Shown: piece after piece, positions 1-7,985 of the stretch
Layout: every line of letters starts with the position of its first letter
How positions within the stretch are numbered: position 1 is the stretch's first letter
Assembly: GCF_000380985.1 (NCBI RefSeq)
Contig: NZ_KB905705.1
Span: 41,343-105,342 of the forward strand
DNA length: 64,000 nucleotides
Reading direction: 5' to 3'
DNA from: Proteiniphilum acetatigenes DSM 18083
GTDB taxonomy: Bacteria; Bacteroidota; Bacteroidia; Bacteroidales; Dysgonomonadaceae
Program-made: the position numbers and the translations under genes
The notes under the pieces: generated by a model
The model's input: only the letters and a program-made list of their open reading frames with translations
Told to the model about the DNA's origin: nothing
The model's database searches: none

Positions 1-174
1 AACTGATACCTCCCTGATATCTACATAAAATTCCTTTATTACTAATGAAGTAGCATCCGTCAATTTGAGACGCAGACGTGAAGCATTGACGCTGGGATCC
101 TCACTATCACATGCCTGCCATGAAAATAAAAGCACTGTGATGAGCAGAATATATCGAAAAGGCCTGTAGCGCAT
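1..174 (-). CDS. DUF4382 lipoprotein, N-terminal part only
   Basis: Only the first 58 codons lie in the window; the gene continues past the left edge. The product starts with a lipoprotein signal peptide (lipobox SWQAC, Cys22), so the mature protein should be membrane-anchored. After a short acidic linker comes RLRLKLTDATS followed by EFYVDIREV, which matches the opening strands of the DUF4382 beta-sandwich domain of Bacteroidota lipoproteins, whose function is unknown. The purine-rich AAAGAGGAG lies just ahead of the ATG, and a -7 box lies at 208-215. The family call rests on a short N-terminal match. Confidence 0.7.
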   Translation of the reverse strand, partial: MRYRPFRYILLITVLLFSWQACDSEDPSVNASRLRLKLTDATSLVIKEFYVDIREVSV

Positions 175-207
175 ATTGTCAACTCCTCTTTAATGATACA
201 TGAACCA

Positions 208-215
208 CAAAATTA
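208..215 (-). promoter_or_regulatory. Promoter -7 box for the DUF4382 gene
   Basis: TAATTTTG fits the Bacteroidota -7 consensus TAnnTTTG. A TTTG (239-242 on the complement) lies 23 bases upstream as a possible -33 element. Confidence 0.5.
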
Positions 216-300
216 CACAAATCCCCATCGCATAGCCACAAAAAACAATTAATTTTCATGAATTTCCCAAAAACAAATCGTTTTCATATCTGTTATACTA

Positions 301-403
301 ATGTGGAAAGGTGAAAAGGTGGAAAAGTAAATTTCTTGACGTCTTTACTTCCTGGACTTCTTCACTTCTAAGTTCTTAATTATAAGTTCTTAATTCTCAA
401 TAC
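301..403. repeat. Text-like intergenic repeat
   Basis: The stretch contains GGAAAGGTGAAAAGGTGGAAAAG followed by two copies of AAGTTCTTAATT. The GGTGGAAAAG motif recurs in either orientation at 13020-13055, 25010-25020 and near 37622, always between genes. It is non-coding in all frames. Confidence 0.5.
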
Positions 404-413
404 AAACAATCTT

Positions 414-1016
414 ATGAAGAAAACTAACACATTCCTCTTTTTTATTTCTTTTCTGATAATCTTTTTTGCGACGGCATGCAATCAACAGCATAAAAAGAAT
501 GAAGGGAACAACGTTTCCCAATCTGAAACCGAAAATTCAGATACTCCACAGCAGCAATCCCCCGAAGAGTTATTCGACCGTTTGTTGGCTTCCTTCGGCG
601 ACGATTGGATGGAAAGGGAAGCCGATCCCACTCTCTATCCCGAATATTACGGCGGGGCTTTCATCAATAACAACGGCATGTTTGTAGTTGCGGTAACCGG
701 GAACCGGGAGGAACACAAAAAACGTCTGACAGAGATCCTCGGAACAGATAACTTTAATGTGGAGACCGTACAATATTCCTACCGCCAGATGATGCGGGTG
801 ATGGACAGTATAGACGCTTTTCTGATGAATAACACTATCCCTGAAGATCATCCACTGATGAATCGTTTTGCCGGTGCCTATCCCGACGTGATGGAAAATC
901 GGGTAAAAGTGCTCCTGACGAAAGTTGACGATACTACCATCCGGCTCTTCCAGAAAGACGTAGTGAACTCTCCCCTGGTGATTTTCGAACAGGGTGACCT
1001 GCCGGATTTAATGTAA
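414..1016 (+). CDS. Lipoprotein of unknown function
   Basis: A 200-residue product with a clear lipoprotein signal peptide (hydrophobic residues 5-19, lipobox FATAC, Cys22) and then a polar linker rich in Asn, Gln and Glu to about residue 48. The folded part (about 50-200) begins with LFDRLLASFGDDWMER and contains YYGGAFINNNGMFVVAVTG, a strand-turn-strand motif like that in prodomains of alpha-lytic-protease-type peptidases. No catalytic residues are apparent and I do not recognise the family. It stands alone, with no gene close on the same strand. Function is unknown; reading frame and export signal are convincing. Confidence 0.8.
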   Translation: MKKTNTFLFFISFLIIFFATACNQQHKKNEGNNVSQSETENSDTPQQQSPEELFDRLLASFGDDWMEREADPTLYPEYYGGAFINNNGMFVVAVTGNREEHKKRLTEILGTDNFNVETVQYSYRQMMRVMDSIDAFLMNNTIPEDHPLMNRFAGAYPDVMENRVKVLLTKVDDTTIRLFQKDVVNSPLVIFEQGDLPDLM

Positions 1017-1076
1017 AAAAGTATAGCCTGAAAATTTCACCAAAATCAAAATAATCAGATGGGATCTCGTATATAA

Positions 1077-1217
1077 CTGTCTGTTTATTTCAAGATATTT
1101 ATACTTGTTGAGATTTACGAGAAAGGCCAACTGAAAGATGGCAAGTTGAAAGAAATCGCCTCGAGGTTGGATGAAGACGACAATCCGGTGATTATGCTGG
1201 TAAAGCAAAAGAAATAA
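1077..1217 (+). pseudogene. C-terminal remnant of a 6-bladed beta-propeller protein
   Basis: This 46-codon open stretch has no start codon and is preceded by a stop at 1074. Its end reads KLKEIASRLDEDDNPVIMLV and then KQKK-stop. An ending of the type IASxLxEDDNPVxMxxKxK is typical of Bacteroidota 6-bladed beta-propeller lipoproteins. The rest of that gene is absent, so this is read as a decayed tail left by a deletion. The family match is from memory of the motif and the fragment is short. Confidence 0.45.
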
Positions 1218-1257
1218 TAGAGATAACACGTAAAAGAAGTAGCCCTATTAATAAAAC

Positions 1258-1301
1258 AGTCCAACCACCTTTGCAAAAGGCAGTTGGGCTGATATTTTTT
1301 T
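1258..1301. terminator. Bidirectional hairpin terminator
   Basis: AGTCCAACCACCTT pairs with AAGGCAGTTGGGCT around a short loop, with a T-rich run on each side (TATTTTTTTAT on the plus side, TGTTTTATT on the minus side). It lies 15 bases past the gcvP stop codon and would serve gcvP on the minus strand. Confidence 0.65.
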
Positions 1302-1315
1302 ATTGTAAACAATTA

Positions 1316-4159
1316 TTATTGCTGACAGAGACAGGAGACCAGATTCCGGTCGCCATAAGCATTATCCACACGGGCTACATTGACCCAGAACTTGTTCTCG
1401 GCCACGAACGGCAGCGGGTAAGCAGCTTTAGTACGAGGATAAGCATGCTTCCAGTCGTCGGCAGTGATCTCATATTGGGGGTGCGGCGCATTCACCAGCA
1501 CATTATCCTCCGCCGAATATTCACCACGCGAAACCTCTATGATCTCTTCGTGGATCTGGTTCATCACAGACACGAAACGATCCAACTCGGCCAGGCTCTC
1601 ACTTTCAGTTGGTTCTATCATCAGTGTACCATGCACGGGGAAAGAGAGCGTAGGGGCATGATAACCGTAATCGATCAGACGCTTGGCGATATCGGTCTCG
1701 GTAATGCCTGATACCTCTTTCAGGCCGCGGCACTCAAGGATAAGTTCATGCCCTACTCTTCCTCTGGCACCACGATATACAATACCATAAGAGTCCTTCA
1801 GTTTCTCCGCCACATAATTAGCACTAAGGATAGCGGCTTCAGTAGCTTCTTTCAGTCCTTCAGCTCCCATCATACGGATATAGGCATAGGTGATTTCTGT
1901 CACACCCGCACTGCCGTAAGCTGCTCCCGAAACAGTGTTCTTGTCAGTCGACATAGTCACCGGATGTCCGGGCAGAAAAGGTACAAGGTGTTCGGCCACG
2001 CAGATAGGCCCTACACCGGGTCCTCCTCCTCCATGAGGAATGGCGAACGTTTTATGCAGGTTGAGATGGCACACATCGGCGCCGATAGTACCGGGATTAG
2101 TCAATCCCACCTGTGCATTCATATTGGCGCCGTCCATATAGACCTGTCCGCCCGCTTCGTGTATCAGACGGCACATCTCCCTGATTTCCGTCTCGAAGAT
2201 GCCGTGCGTCGACGGATAGGTGATCATATAGGCTGCCAGGTCGTCTTTGTACTGATCTACTTTGGCCCGCAGATCATCCATATCCACATTCCCGTTAGCA
2301 TCACTGGCAACCGTCACCGGCTTAAATCCGGCCTGTACTGCACTGGCGGGATTGGTTCCATGCGCCGATGCGGGGATCAACACCACCTTGCGATGCCCCT
2401 CGCCATTGCTTTCGAGGTAGCTGGCAATGGTGATCAGTCCGGCATATTCACCTGCCGCTCCCGAATTGGGTTGAAGGCTGGTGGCGGCGAATCCTGTGAT
2501 CTCAGCCAGCATCTCTTCCAGTTCACTGATCATCTGCGTATATCCTGCCACCTGTTCTAACGGTGCGAAGGGGTGGATGCGCTGAAAGCCGGCAAGTCCC
2601 AACGGCAACAATTCAGAAGCCGCATTCAGCTTCATGGTACATGAGCCGAGAGAGATCATGGAATGCGCCAGCGAGATATCTTTCCGTTCGAGCCGCTTGA
2701 TATAACGCATCAGTTCCGTTTCAGTATGATAGCTGTTGAAAGTGGGATGAGTAAGGAAATCGGATTTCCTGAGTTGTGACTCTTTCAAGGTGCTCTTTGC
2801 GGGTAACTCTTCGAGCAGGTAAACCTTCGAACTGCCTGCTGTCATGGCGAATGCGGCCAGCAGTTCATGTACCCGGTAAGGATTGGTAGTTTCATCGATA
2901 CTGATCCCTACCTCGCCGCTTTCGAAGTAACGCAGGTTGATACTGCGAATTTCGGTATTATCACGGATATCCTGTACCGATATACCCTCGGGCAGACGGA
3001 TCTTGAGCGTATCAAAATAGCTGCTGTTTAATTGCTTATAACCCATCTCCTTCAATTCCTCACTTACATGGGAGGCGATGGAGTGAATGCGGCGGGCAAT
3101 ATTTTTGAGTCCTTCCGGTCCATGGTAGACGGCGTAGAAGGAAGACATAGTAGCCAGCAGAGCCTGCGCCGTACAGATATTGGAAGTGGCTTTTTCACGT
3201 TTGATATGCTGTTCACGCGTCTGTAACGCCATGCGAAGCGCCTCCCTGCCATAGGCATCTTTGGAGATGCCGATGATACGCCCCGGTATGAAGCGTTTGT
3301 ACTCATCGCGGGTGGCAAAGAATGCGGCGGACGGTCCTCCGTAGAACATAGGGATACCGAAACGCTGGCTGCTTCCGAAAGCAATGTCGGCACCCCATTC
3401 ACCCGGAGGAATAAGTAATGTGAGCGCCATCAGATCGGTGGCTACAGCCACTTTGCACTCAATCTTGTGTGCCCTTTCAGTGAAGTCAGTATAATCCTCT
3501 GCATTTCCGTCGCTATTGGGATATTGAATGATAGCGCCAAAAAAGGGTTTATCGAAAGTGACAGTTTTATAATCACCAACAACTACTTCTATTCCTGCAT
3601 AATACATCCTTGTCTTAAGCACCGCTAATGTTTGAGGAAAGATGTTCTCATCCACAAACAGCGTTTCCACCCCGTTTTTCACCTGCTCACGGCTGCGCAA
3701 CCCATACATCATCGTGGCTGCTTCGGCAGCCGCAGTAGCTTCATCCAACAACGAACTATTAGCCAGCGGCAATGCGGTAAGTTCGCTTACTACCGTTTGA
3801 AAGTTAAGCAATGCCTCCAGCCGTCCCTGTGATATCTCGGCCTGATAGGGTGTATAAGAGGTATACCATACCGGATTTTCAAAGACATTCCGGTAAATCA
3901 CTGCAGGAGTAACGGTATCATACCAACCCATACCGATATAAGAAGTGTAGATGTTATTCAGTGATGCAATATGAGCAATCTCTTCAGCATACTCATGTTC
4001 CGACAATGCCCTGGGTAAAGAAAGAGGCTCTGTCAAACGGATATCTGAAGGAATTGTCTGATCGATCAGTTTATCCATTGAAGAGAGGTCGATTGCTTCG
4101 AGCATTTTCTGTTTATCAGCCTCGGTAATACCGATATGTCGGTTTTTAAATTGTTCCAT
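1316..4159 (-). CDS. gcvP: Glycine dehydrogenase (decarboxylating), GcvP
   Basis: P-protein of the glycine cleavage system, a cytoplasmic PLP enzyme that decarboxylates glycine and passes the aminomethyl group to lipoyl-GcvH. The open frame is full length for the single-chain form (about 948 residues), with both halves fused. The PLP lysine is in NLHKTFAIPHGGGGPGVGP (about K703), and the glycine-rich PHGGGGPG loop is intact. Start: the frame opens with GTG at 4177 and has ATG at 4168 and 4159; 4159 gives MEQFKNRHIG, which fits the family. gcvT and gcvH are not adjacent, so the system is dispersed in this genome. A dyad at 4221-4239 lies upstream. Confidence 0.97.
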   Translation of the reverse strand: MEQFKNRHIGITEADKQKMLEAIDLSSMDKLIDQTIPSDIRLTEPLSLPRALSEHEYAEEIAHIASLNNIYTSYIGMGWYDTVTPAVIYRNVFENPVWYTSYTPYQAEISQGRLEALLNFQTVVSELTALPLANSSLLDEATAAAEAATMMYGLRSREQVKNGVETLFVDENIFPQTLAVLKTRMYYAGIEVVVGDYKTVTFDKPFFGAIIQYPNSDGNAEDYTDFTERAHKIECKVAVATDLMALTLLIPPGEWGADIAFGSSQRFGIPMFYGGPSAAFFATRDEYKRFIPGRIIGISKDAYGREALRMALQTREQHIKREKATSNICTAQALLATMSSFYAVYHGPEGLKNIARRIHSIASHVSEELKEMGYKQLNSSYFDTLKIRLPEGISVQDIRDNTEIRSINLRYFESGEVGISIDETTNPYRVHELLAAFAMTAGSSKVYLLEELPAKSTLKESQLRKSDFLTHPTFNSYHTETELMRYIKRLERKDISLAHSMISLGSCTMKLNAASELLPLGLAGFQRIHPFAPLEQVAGYTQMISELEEMLAEITGFAATSLQPNSGAAGEYAGLITIASYLESNGEGHRKVVLIPASAHGTNPASAVQAGFKPVTVASDANGNVDMDDLRAKVDQYKDDLAAYMITYPSTHGIFETEIREMCRLIHEAGGQVYMDGANMNAQVGLTNPGTIGADVCHLNLHKTFAIPHGGGGPGVGPICVAEHLVPFLPGHPVTMSTDKNTVSGAAYGSAGVTEITYAYIRMMGAEGLKEATEAAILSANYVAEKLKDSYGIVYRGARGRVGHELILECRGLKEVSGITETDIAKRLIDYGYHAPTLSFPVHGTLMIEPTESESLAELDRFVSVMNQIHEEIIEVSRGEYSAEDNVLVNAPHPQYEITADDWKHAYPRTKAAYPLPFVAENKFWVNVARVDNAYGDRNLVSCLCQQ

Positions 4160-4220
4160 TTTTATCATAACGCGCACTAGGGGTAAATTTCTTATTATTG
4201 ATCTTTTTTCTCTTCAGGAC

Positions 4221-4239
4221 ACGTGGAAAAATTCCACGT
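4221..4239. promoter_or_regulatory. Perfect dyad upstream of gcvP
   Basis: ACGTGGAA-N3-TTCCACGT is a perfect 8+8 bp inverted repeat about 60 bases ahead of the gcvP start and 45 bases past the stop of the hydrolase gene. It is followed by a run of A on the plus strand, so on the minus strand the T run precedes rather than follows the stem. That makes it a poor terminator for the hydrolase gene. An operator for gcvP is possible but unproven. Confidence 0.4.
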
Positions 4240-4283
4240 AAAAAAATCGGCCGGGGGATACATTGCACAAACCGACTATAATC

Positions 4284-4931
4284 TTATTGCCCGACGAAAG
4301 GGTTATTCTTTTTTTCAAATCCGATGGTAGTGACAGGACCGTGTCCGGAATAGACCAACGTACTGTTGGGTAGGGTAAACATCTTGGTTTCAATACTGTT
4401 TACCAGATCCTCATAGCTTCCCCGCGGCAGGTCTGTTCTTCCCACGCCGGCATAAAAGAGCAGGTCTCCGCCGAATATACAACCCTCCGCTTCGTGATAG
4501 AATACTACACTGCCGGGCGAATGGCCCGGAGTATGAAACACTTTCAGCGATTGGTTCCCGAAAGTGATTGTATCGCCTTCGTTCAGATAATTACCGATCT
4601 CCGGCCTAAAATCGGCGTTACCGCCCGGCAATCCGAATACCTGCATCTGGGCGGCTATATCTTCCAACAGGAAGAGATCGTCGGGATGGCATTGCACCTT
4701 AAGCCCGTATTGAGAGGCGAGCAGATTGATCCCAAATATATGATCAAAATGCAGGTGAGTATTCAACAGATGTTTTACCTTAAAGTTATTGTCGATCAAA
4801 TAACTGAGTAACAACTCTTTTTCATCGGGATAAAAAGGGGCGGGATCAATTACGACACACTCCCTGGTCTCGTCAGACAACACGTATGTGTTTACTCCCA
4901 ACGGATTGAATTCAAATGTTTTTATATTCAT
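4284..4931 (-). CDS. MBL-fold metallo-hydrolase (glyoxalase II-like)
   Basis: A 215-residue cytoplasmic protein of the metallo-beta-lactamase superfamily. The dinuclear metal site is visible as THLHFDH (HxHxDH), with later ligands in HTPGHSPGS and FGGDLLF and a final His in YSGHGP. Length and layout match the short bacterial glyoxalase-II-like hydrolases that cleave thioesters, but these are hard to separate from other MBL hydrolases by sequence. It lacks the C-terminal substrate domain of classical glyoxalase II. It has its own -7 box (4992-4999) and lies between gcvP and rsmG. Confidence 0.85.
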   Translation of the reverse strand: MNIKTFEFNPLGVNTYVLSDETRECVVIDPAPFYPDEKELLLSYLIDNNFKVKHLLNTHLHFDHIFGINLLASQYGLKVQCHPDDLFLLEDIAAQMQVFGLPGGNADFRPEIGNYLNEGDTITFGNQSLKVFHTPGHSPGSVVFYHEAEGCIFGGDLLFYAGVGRTDLPRGSYEDLVNSIETKMFTLPNSTLVYSGHGPVTTIGFEKKNNPFVGQ

Positions 4932-4991
4932 TTTGCTACAGTCTTATCGGGAAAGAATCAGTACCTTTTCCCGTGGTATTTTCATTTATCA

Positions 4992-4999
4992 CAAAAATA
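4992..4999 (-). promoter_or_regulatory. Promoter -7 box for the MBL hydrolase
   Basis: TATTTTTG fits TAnnTTTG, about 60 bases ahead of the start codon at 4931. Confidence 0.4.
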
Positions 5000-5048
5000 A
5001 CGCTTTCTTTTGGATTTACAGAAAATCGCGAGGAATCATTCAATTACA

Positions 5049-5067
5049 TTAGTCGTTTTGAGTCGCC
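5049..5067 (+). repeat. Partial copy of the ~77-bp intergenic repeat
   Basis: TTAGTCGTTTTGAGTCGCC shares its first eleven bases with the unit start at 18723 (TTAGTCGTTTTCTCGC). It is preceded, as there, by a GTTCA-like stretch (TTCAATTACA). Only the head of the unit is recognisable. Confidence 0.35.
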
Positions 5068-5109
5068 TTCACTCCCCGATTGTTAATTCCTACAGTGCCA
5101 AAGTTCAAT

Positions 5110-5733
5110 TCAACTTAACGGGACATACACCAATTTTTTTGTCTGGAAAAACGGTTCGGAAAAGTAATCCGACAGAGAAACCAACTCCGCGACCTGTCGG
5201 AAAGGATGCAACTCCGCCGTAAGATCTCCCCCTTTCAGACAGATAATTCCATTAGGCAAGGCGTTCATCTGTTCCGATGAAATATTTTTACGTGTGATCC
5301 TGACAAGTTCGGGCAGCGGCATCACCGCCCGGCTCACAATAAAGTGGAATTTCCTTTTTTCATCCTCCACACGTGCGTGCACTGTTTCTATATTCTTCAA
5401 CCCCACCGCTTCGGAGATCTCTTTTGCGACCTTCACTTTCTTGCCGATACTGTCAAGCAGTACGAACTGTACATCGGGAAAGAAAATGGCCAGTGGGATA
5501 CCCGGAAATCCACCTCCCGTACCCACATCCATAATGGCAGAACCCGGAGTAAAACGGATATACCGGGCAATAGCCAGAGAGTGCAGCACGTGATGCGGAT
5601 AGAGATTATGGATATCCTTGCGGGAGATTACATTGATTTTGGCATTCCAGTCGGTATAAAGATCGGACAGTGCTTCGAACTGCTGCTTCTGCTGTGCAGT
5701 AAGCGACGGAAAATAGGTTTCGATACTCTTCAC
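5110..5733 (-). CDS. rsmG: 16S rRNA (guanine-527-N7)-methyltransferase RsmG
   Basis: Methylates G527 (N7) in the 530 loop of 16S rRNA using S-adenosylmethionine. The 207-residue product carries the class I methyltransferase motif MDVGTGGGFPGIPLA and the family signature FIVSRAVMPL. Length is normal for RsmG. The start is GTG at 5733; this codon overlaps the stop of the upstream gene (TAGTG), so the two are probably translationally coupled. It is a single gene here, away from the mnmG/gidA context seen in other bacteria. Confidence 0.96.
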   Translation of the reverse strand: MKSIETYFPSLTAQQKQQFEALSDLYTDWNAKINVISRKDIHNLYPHHVLHSLAIARYIRFTPGSAIMDVGTGGGFPGIPLAIFFPDVQFVLLDSIGKKVKVAKEISEAVGLKNIETVHARVEDEKRKFHFIVSRAVMPLPELVRITRKNISSEQMNALPNGIICLKGGDLTAELHPFRQVAELVSLSDYFSEPFFQTKKLVYVPLS

Positions 5734-6638
5734 TATAAATCGGCTAATTTAGCGGCAATACTGTTCTCCCTCAACAAGGGGAATATCATCTCGTAAGGGA
5801 TAAACACCTGCGGTGCATCCAATTGGTAAGCCGAATATTCACCCTTGTTGTAGGTATAAATAATCCCTTTATCGGTCAGTAAAAAGTTTTGGTTAGGCAC
5901 AATCTCACGCACCCCGAAGAAACCGATATCTTCCAGTTCTTCCACGCTTTCCGCGCCTGTCTGTTCCAGTAAAGATGCGATAATAAGACGCTGAAGAGCT
6001 GTATCGTATCCGGCATTAAAGATATCATTCTCGGTGACTTGTCTGCCTGTATTCAGATTCAGTACATAATTGCGGTAGGAGTCGTAAGATGCTGCTCCTC
6101 CCTTGTTATTGGATTGTTTCACCTGGAATGCAAGGACTCCGTGATGATTGTATACAATGGAATCGGAGAGACTTTCGTAGTAGGAATAGAAAAAATCTTC
6201 GGTATAATGTTCGCTGTCGGCGACATCGATACCTGTGATGAGATTGTTAAGCTCCCGGATTTCATCCGCACTTTCCCGGTAGGTTTGTGCATCGGCAGTG
6301 TAGTTTTCGATGTAATTCCGTACATAAGCCTGTATAGCATCAGGCGGCGCCAAAGTATCATACGGTGCACCGAACGTATTCCGGATAAAGAATTGCTGTA
6401 ATATATCCAGATTCATTTTACCGCTGCTGACGGGATAAATAAAATCCACCTCTATATTACAATAAGGATTTGCCGTATCCCCGTCGAGATGGTGCCGGGC
6501 AACCAGACTGATAGTATCGAACTCAACGTTATTCTCCGCTCTGAACATGCTCCTGCCCCCCTGCTGGTTGCAGGAGATGAAAAACAGCAATGCAACCAGG
6601 GATAGCAAGACAGCTAATATTCTATGATACACCCCCAT
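5733..6638 (-). CDS. DUF3298 (RsiV-like) lipoprotein
   Basis: The open frame begins at 6770, but the chosen start at 6638 gives a lipoprotein signal peptide (lipobox FFISC, Cys23). The longer start would run through the cydB terminator stem at 6721-6753. The mature part has a domain with conserved YDSYRNYVLNL followed by a C-terminal stretch with LTDKGIIYTYNKGEY and VFIPYEMI, as in DUF3298/RsiV-type extracytoplasmic domains. RsiV is an anti-sigma factor in Firmicutes, but no sigma factor is adjacent here, so function is open. Its TAG stop overlaps the rsmG GTG start. Confidence 0.85.
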   Translation of the reverse strand: MGVYHRILAVLLSLVALLFFISCNQQGGRSMFRAENNVEFDTISLVARHHLDGDTANPYCNIEVDFIYPVSSGKMNLDILQQFFIRNTFGAPYDTLAPPDAIQAYVRNYIENYTADAQTYRESADEIRELNNLITGIDVADSEHYTEDFFYSYYESLSDSIVYNHHGVLAFQVKQSNNKGGAASYDSYRNYVLNLNTGRQVTENDIFNAGYDTALQRLIIASLLEQTGAESVEELEDIGFFGVREIVPNQNFLLTDKGIIYTYNKGEYSAYQLDAPQVFIPYEMIFPLLRENSIAAKLADL

Positions 6639-6720
6639 AACGAAAGACTTTAAAAATAACAGGTACAAAAATACATATTTTATCGGGAATACCCCTTGCC
6701 GGCTTCTACTTTTTACAAAT

Positions 6721-6753
6721 AAATGAGGATACGGGCTATCCGTATCCTCATTT
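6721..6753. terminator. Terminator of the cydAB operon
   Basis: AAATGAGGATACGG and CCGTATCCTCATTT form a perfect 14-bp stem around a 5-base loop, about 40 bases past the cydB stop codon. The downstream T stretch on the minus strand is weak (ATTTGTAAA), but the stem is very strong. Confidence 0.65.
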
Positions 6754-6791
6754 ATACGTCGAAAATTCATCTATCCTAAAAATTTCGACTA

Positions 6792-7946
6792 TCAATAAGT
6801 GTGTCCGTCGGACTCCAGATCGTCCAGGTTCAGTTTCTTTTTCTCCAGCGCTCTCCATGCATAGAATATGTAGGCAATCACGAACGGCACAAGAAGCGAA
6901 ACTACCGCCATCGCCGAAAGCGTAAAATAGCTCGATGAAGAGTTTTGCAGGGTAAGTGAACTCTGCGGATCTACCGAAGAAGGATAATAAGCGGTATTGT
7001 TATAACCGGCTACGAGCAGGAGCATGGTCACGGTCACAATAGTACCTGCACCGGCGAACCAGATTCCTTTTTTAAAGCCCGCATTGAAAACTGTATTGAA
7101 AATACCATACAGAACGGCCAATACTCCCAGCACAAAGAGTACCAGTACAATCGGCATATCGATGAAATTATGAAGGTATTTCATCTTCTCCATATATATC
7201 ACTTTTGTTTCAGGATTCACAGCATAGCCTTCAGCGACCAGCGTCCAGATCAAAAAGACGAGGAAGAAAACCACAAAAGGTATTCCGTTATATAGGGTAA
7301 ATTTACGGGATCTGTTTTCGAGTACCTCATGATCGAGCCGGCTCACAAAGAAGAGGCTTGCCATGGTACGGGCAAGGAAGAGTATTGCCAACCCGAGACT
7401 CAGATTTCTCACATTTGCCAATAACTCAAGCCCGTGAAGCGGATTCTGCCACTGGCTGATGGTAAAGCCTGAGGTACCCAGCCCGGCAATATTCCCTTTG
7501 CCGACTGTAAATTCCGATCCGGTAAAGAAAGAGGCTACCACCACGCCCAGCAGGAAGGTAGCCAGTACACCATTGAGAAACAGGAACGCGCGATAGGTTT
7601 TCGGGCCGAAAATATTCCCCGGCTTGGACTGGTATTCGTAGGATATAGCTTGTAATACAAAACAGAACAGCAAAATCATCCATGCCCAGTAAGCACCTCC
7701 GAAGCTGGTCGAGTAAAACAGGGGAAACGACGCAAAGAAGGCGCCTCCGAAAACAACCAGCGTAGTAAAGGTATATTCCCATTTGCGTCCGAGCGCATTG
7801 ATAAGAAGTTTCTTCTCCTCTTCTTTCCTCGCGAGAGAGTTCAACATGGACTGGCCCCCCTGTACAAAAAGCAGGAATACCAGTATTCCGCCAAGAAGCG
7901 ACATTACAAACCACCAGTATTTCTGTAGAAAGTCGTAAGTTATCAT
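6792..7946 (-). CDS. cydB: Cytochrome bd ubiquinol oxidase subunit II
   Basis: Membrane subunit of the cytochrome bd oxidase, which reduces oxygen to water with quinol electrons and serves as a high-affinity oxidase in microaerobic Bacteroidales. The 384-residue product has about eight to nine hydrophobic segments and opens with YDFLQKYWWFVMSLLGGILVFLLF, as usual for CydB. It follows cydA by 39 bases on the same strand and is the last gene before a strong hairpin. No cydX-like small frame or cydCD genes are evident nearby. Confidence 0.96.
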   Translation of the reverse strand: MITYDFLQKYWWFVMSLLGGILVFLLFVQGGQSMLNSLARKEEEKKLLINALGRKWEYTFTTLVVFGGAFFASFPLFYSTSFGGAYWAWMILLFCFVLQAISYEYQSKPGNIFGPKTYRAFLFLNGVLATFLLGVVVASFFTGSEFTVGKGNIAGLGTSGFTISQWQNPLHGLELLANVRNLSLGLAILFLARTMASLFFVSRLDHEVLENRSRKFTLYNGIPFVVFFLVFLIWTLVAEGYAVNPETKVIYMEKMKYLHNFIDMPIVLVLFVLGVLAVLYGIFNTVFNAGFKKGIWFAGAGTIVTVTMLLLVAGYNNTAYYPSSVDPQSSLTLQNSSSSYFTLSAMAVVSLLVPFVIAYIFYAWRALEKKKLNLDDLESDGHTY

Positions 7947-7985
7947 TGTTTTTATCTTTTAGTCTGTTTAAACCATGTAATAAGA

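Noticed and set aside
1748..2560. Long open frame on the plus strand (270 codons)
   Set aside because: Fully antisense to gcvP, with composition (many His, Arg, Cys) typical of a shadow frame.
4160..4283. Glycine riboswitch ahead of gcvP
   Set aside because: The leader is short and lacks the tandem aptamer core; only a simple palindrome is present.
6639..6770. 44-residue N-terminal extension of the DUF3298 protein
   Set aside because: It passes through the cydAB terminator stem, and the internal ATG at 6638 starts a proper lipoprotein signal peptide.
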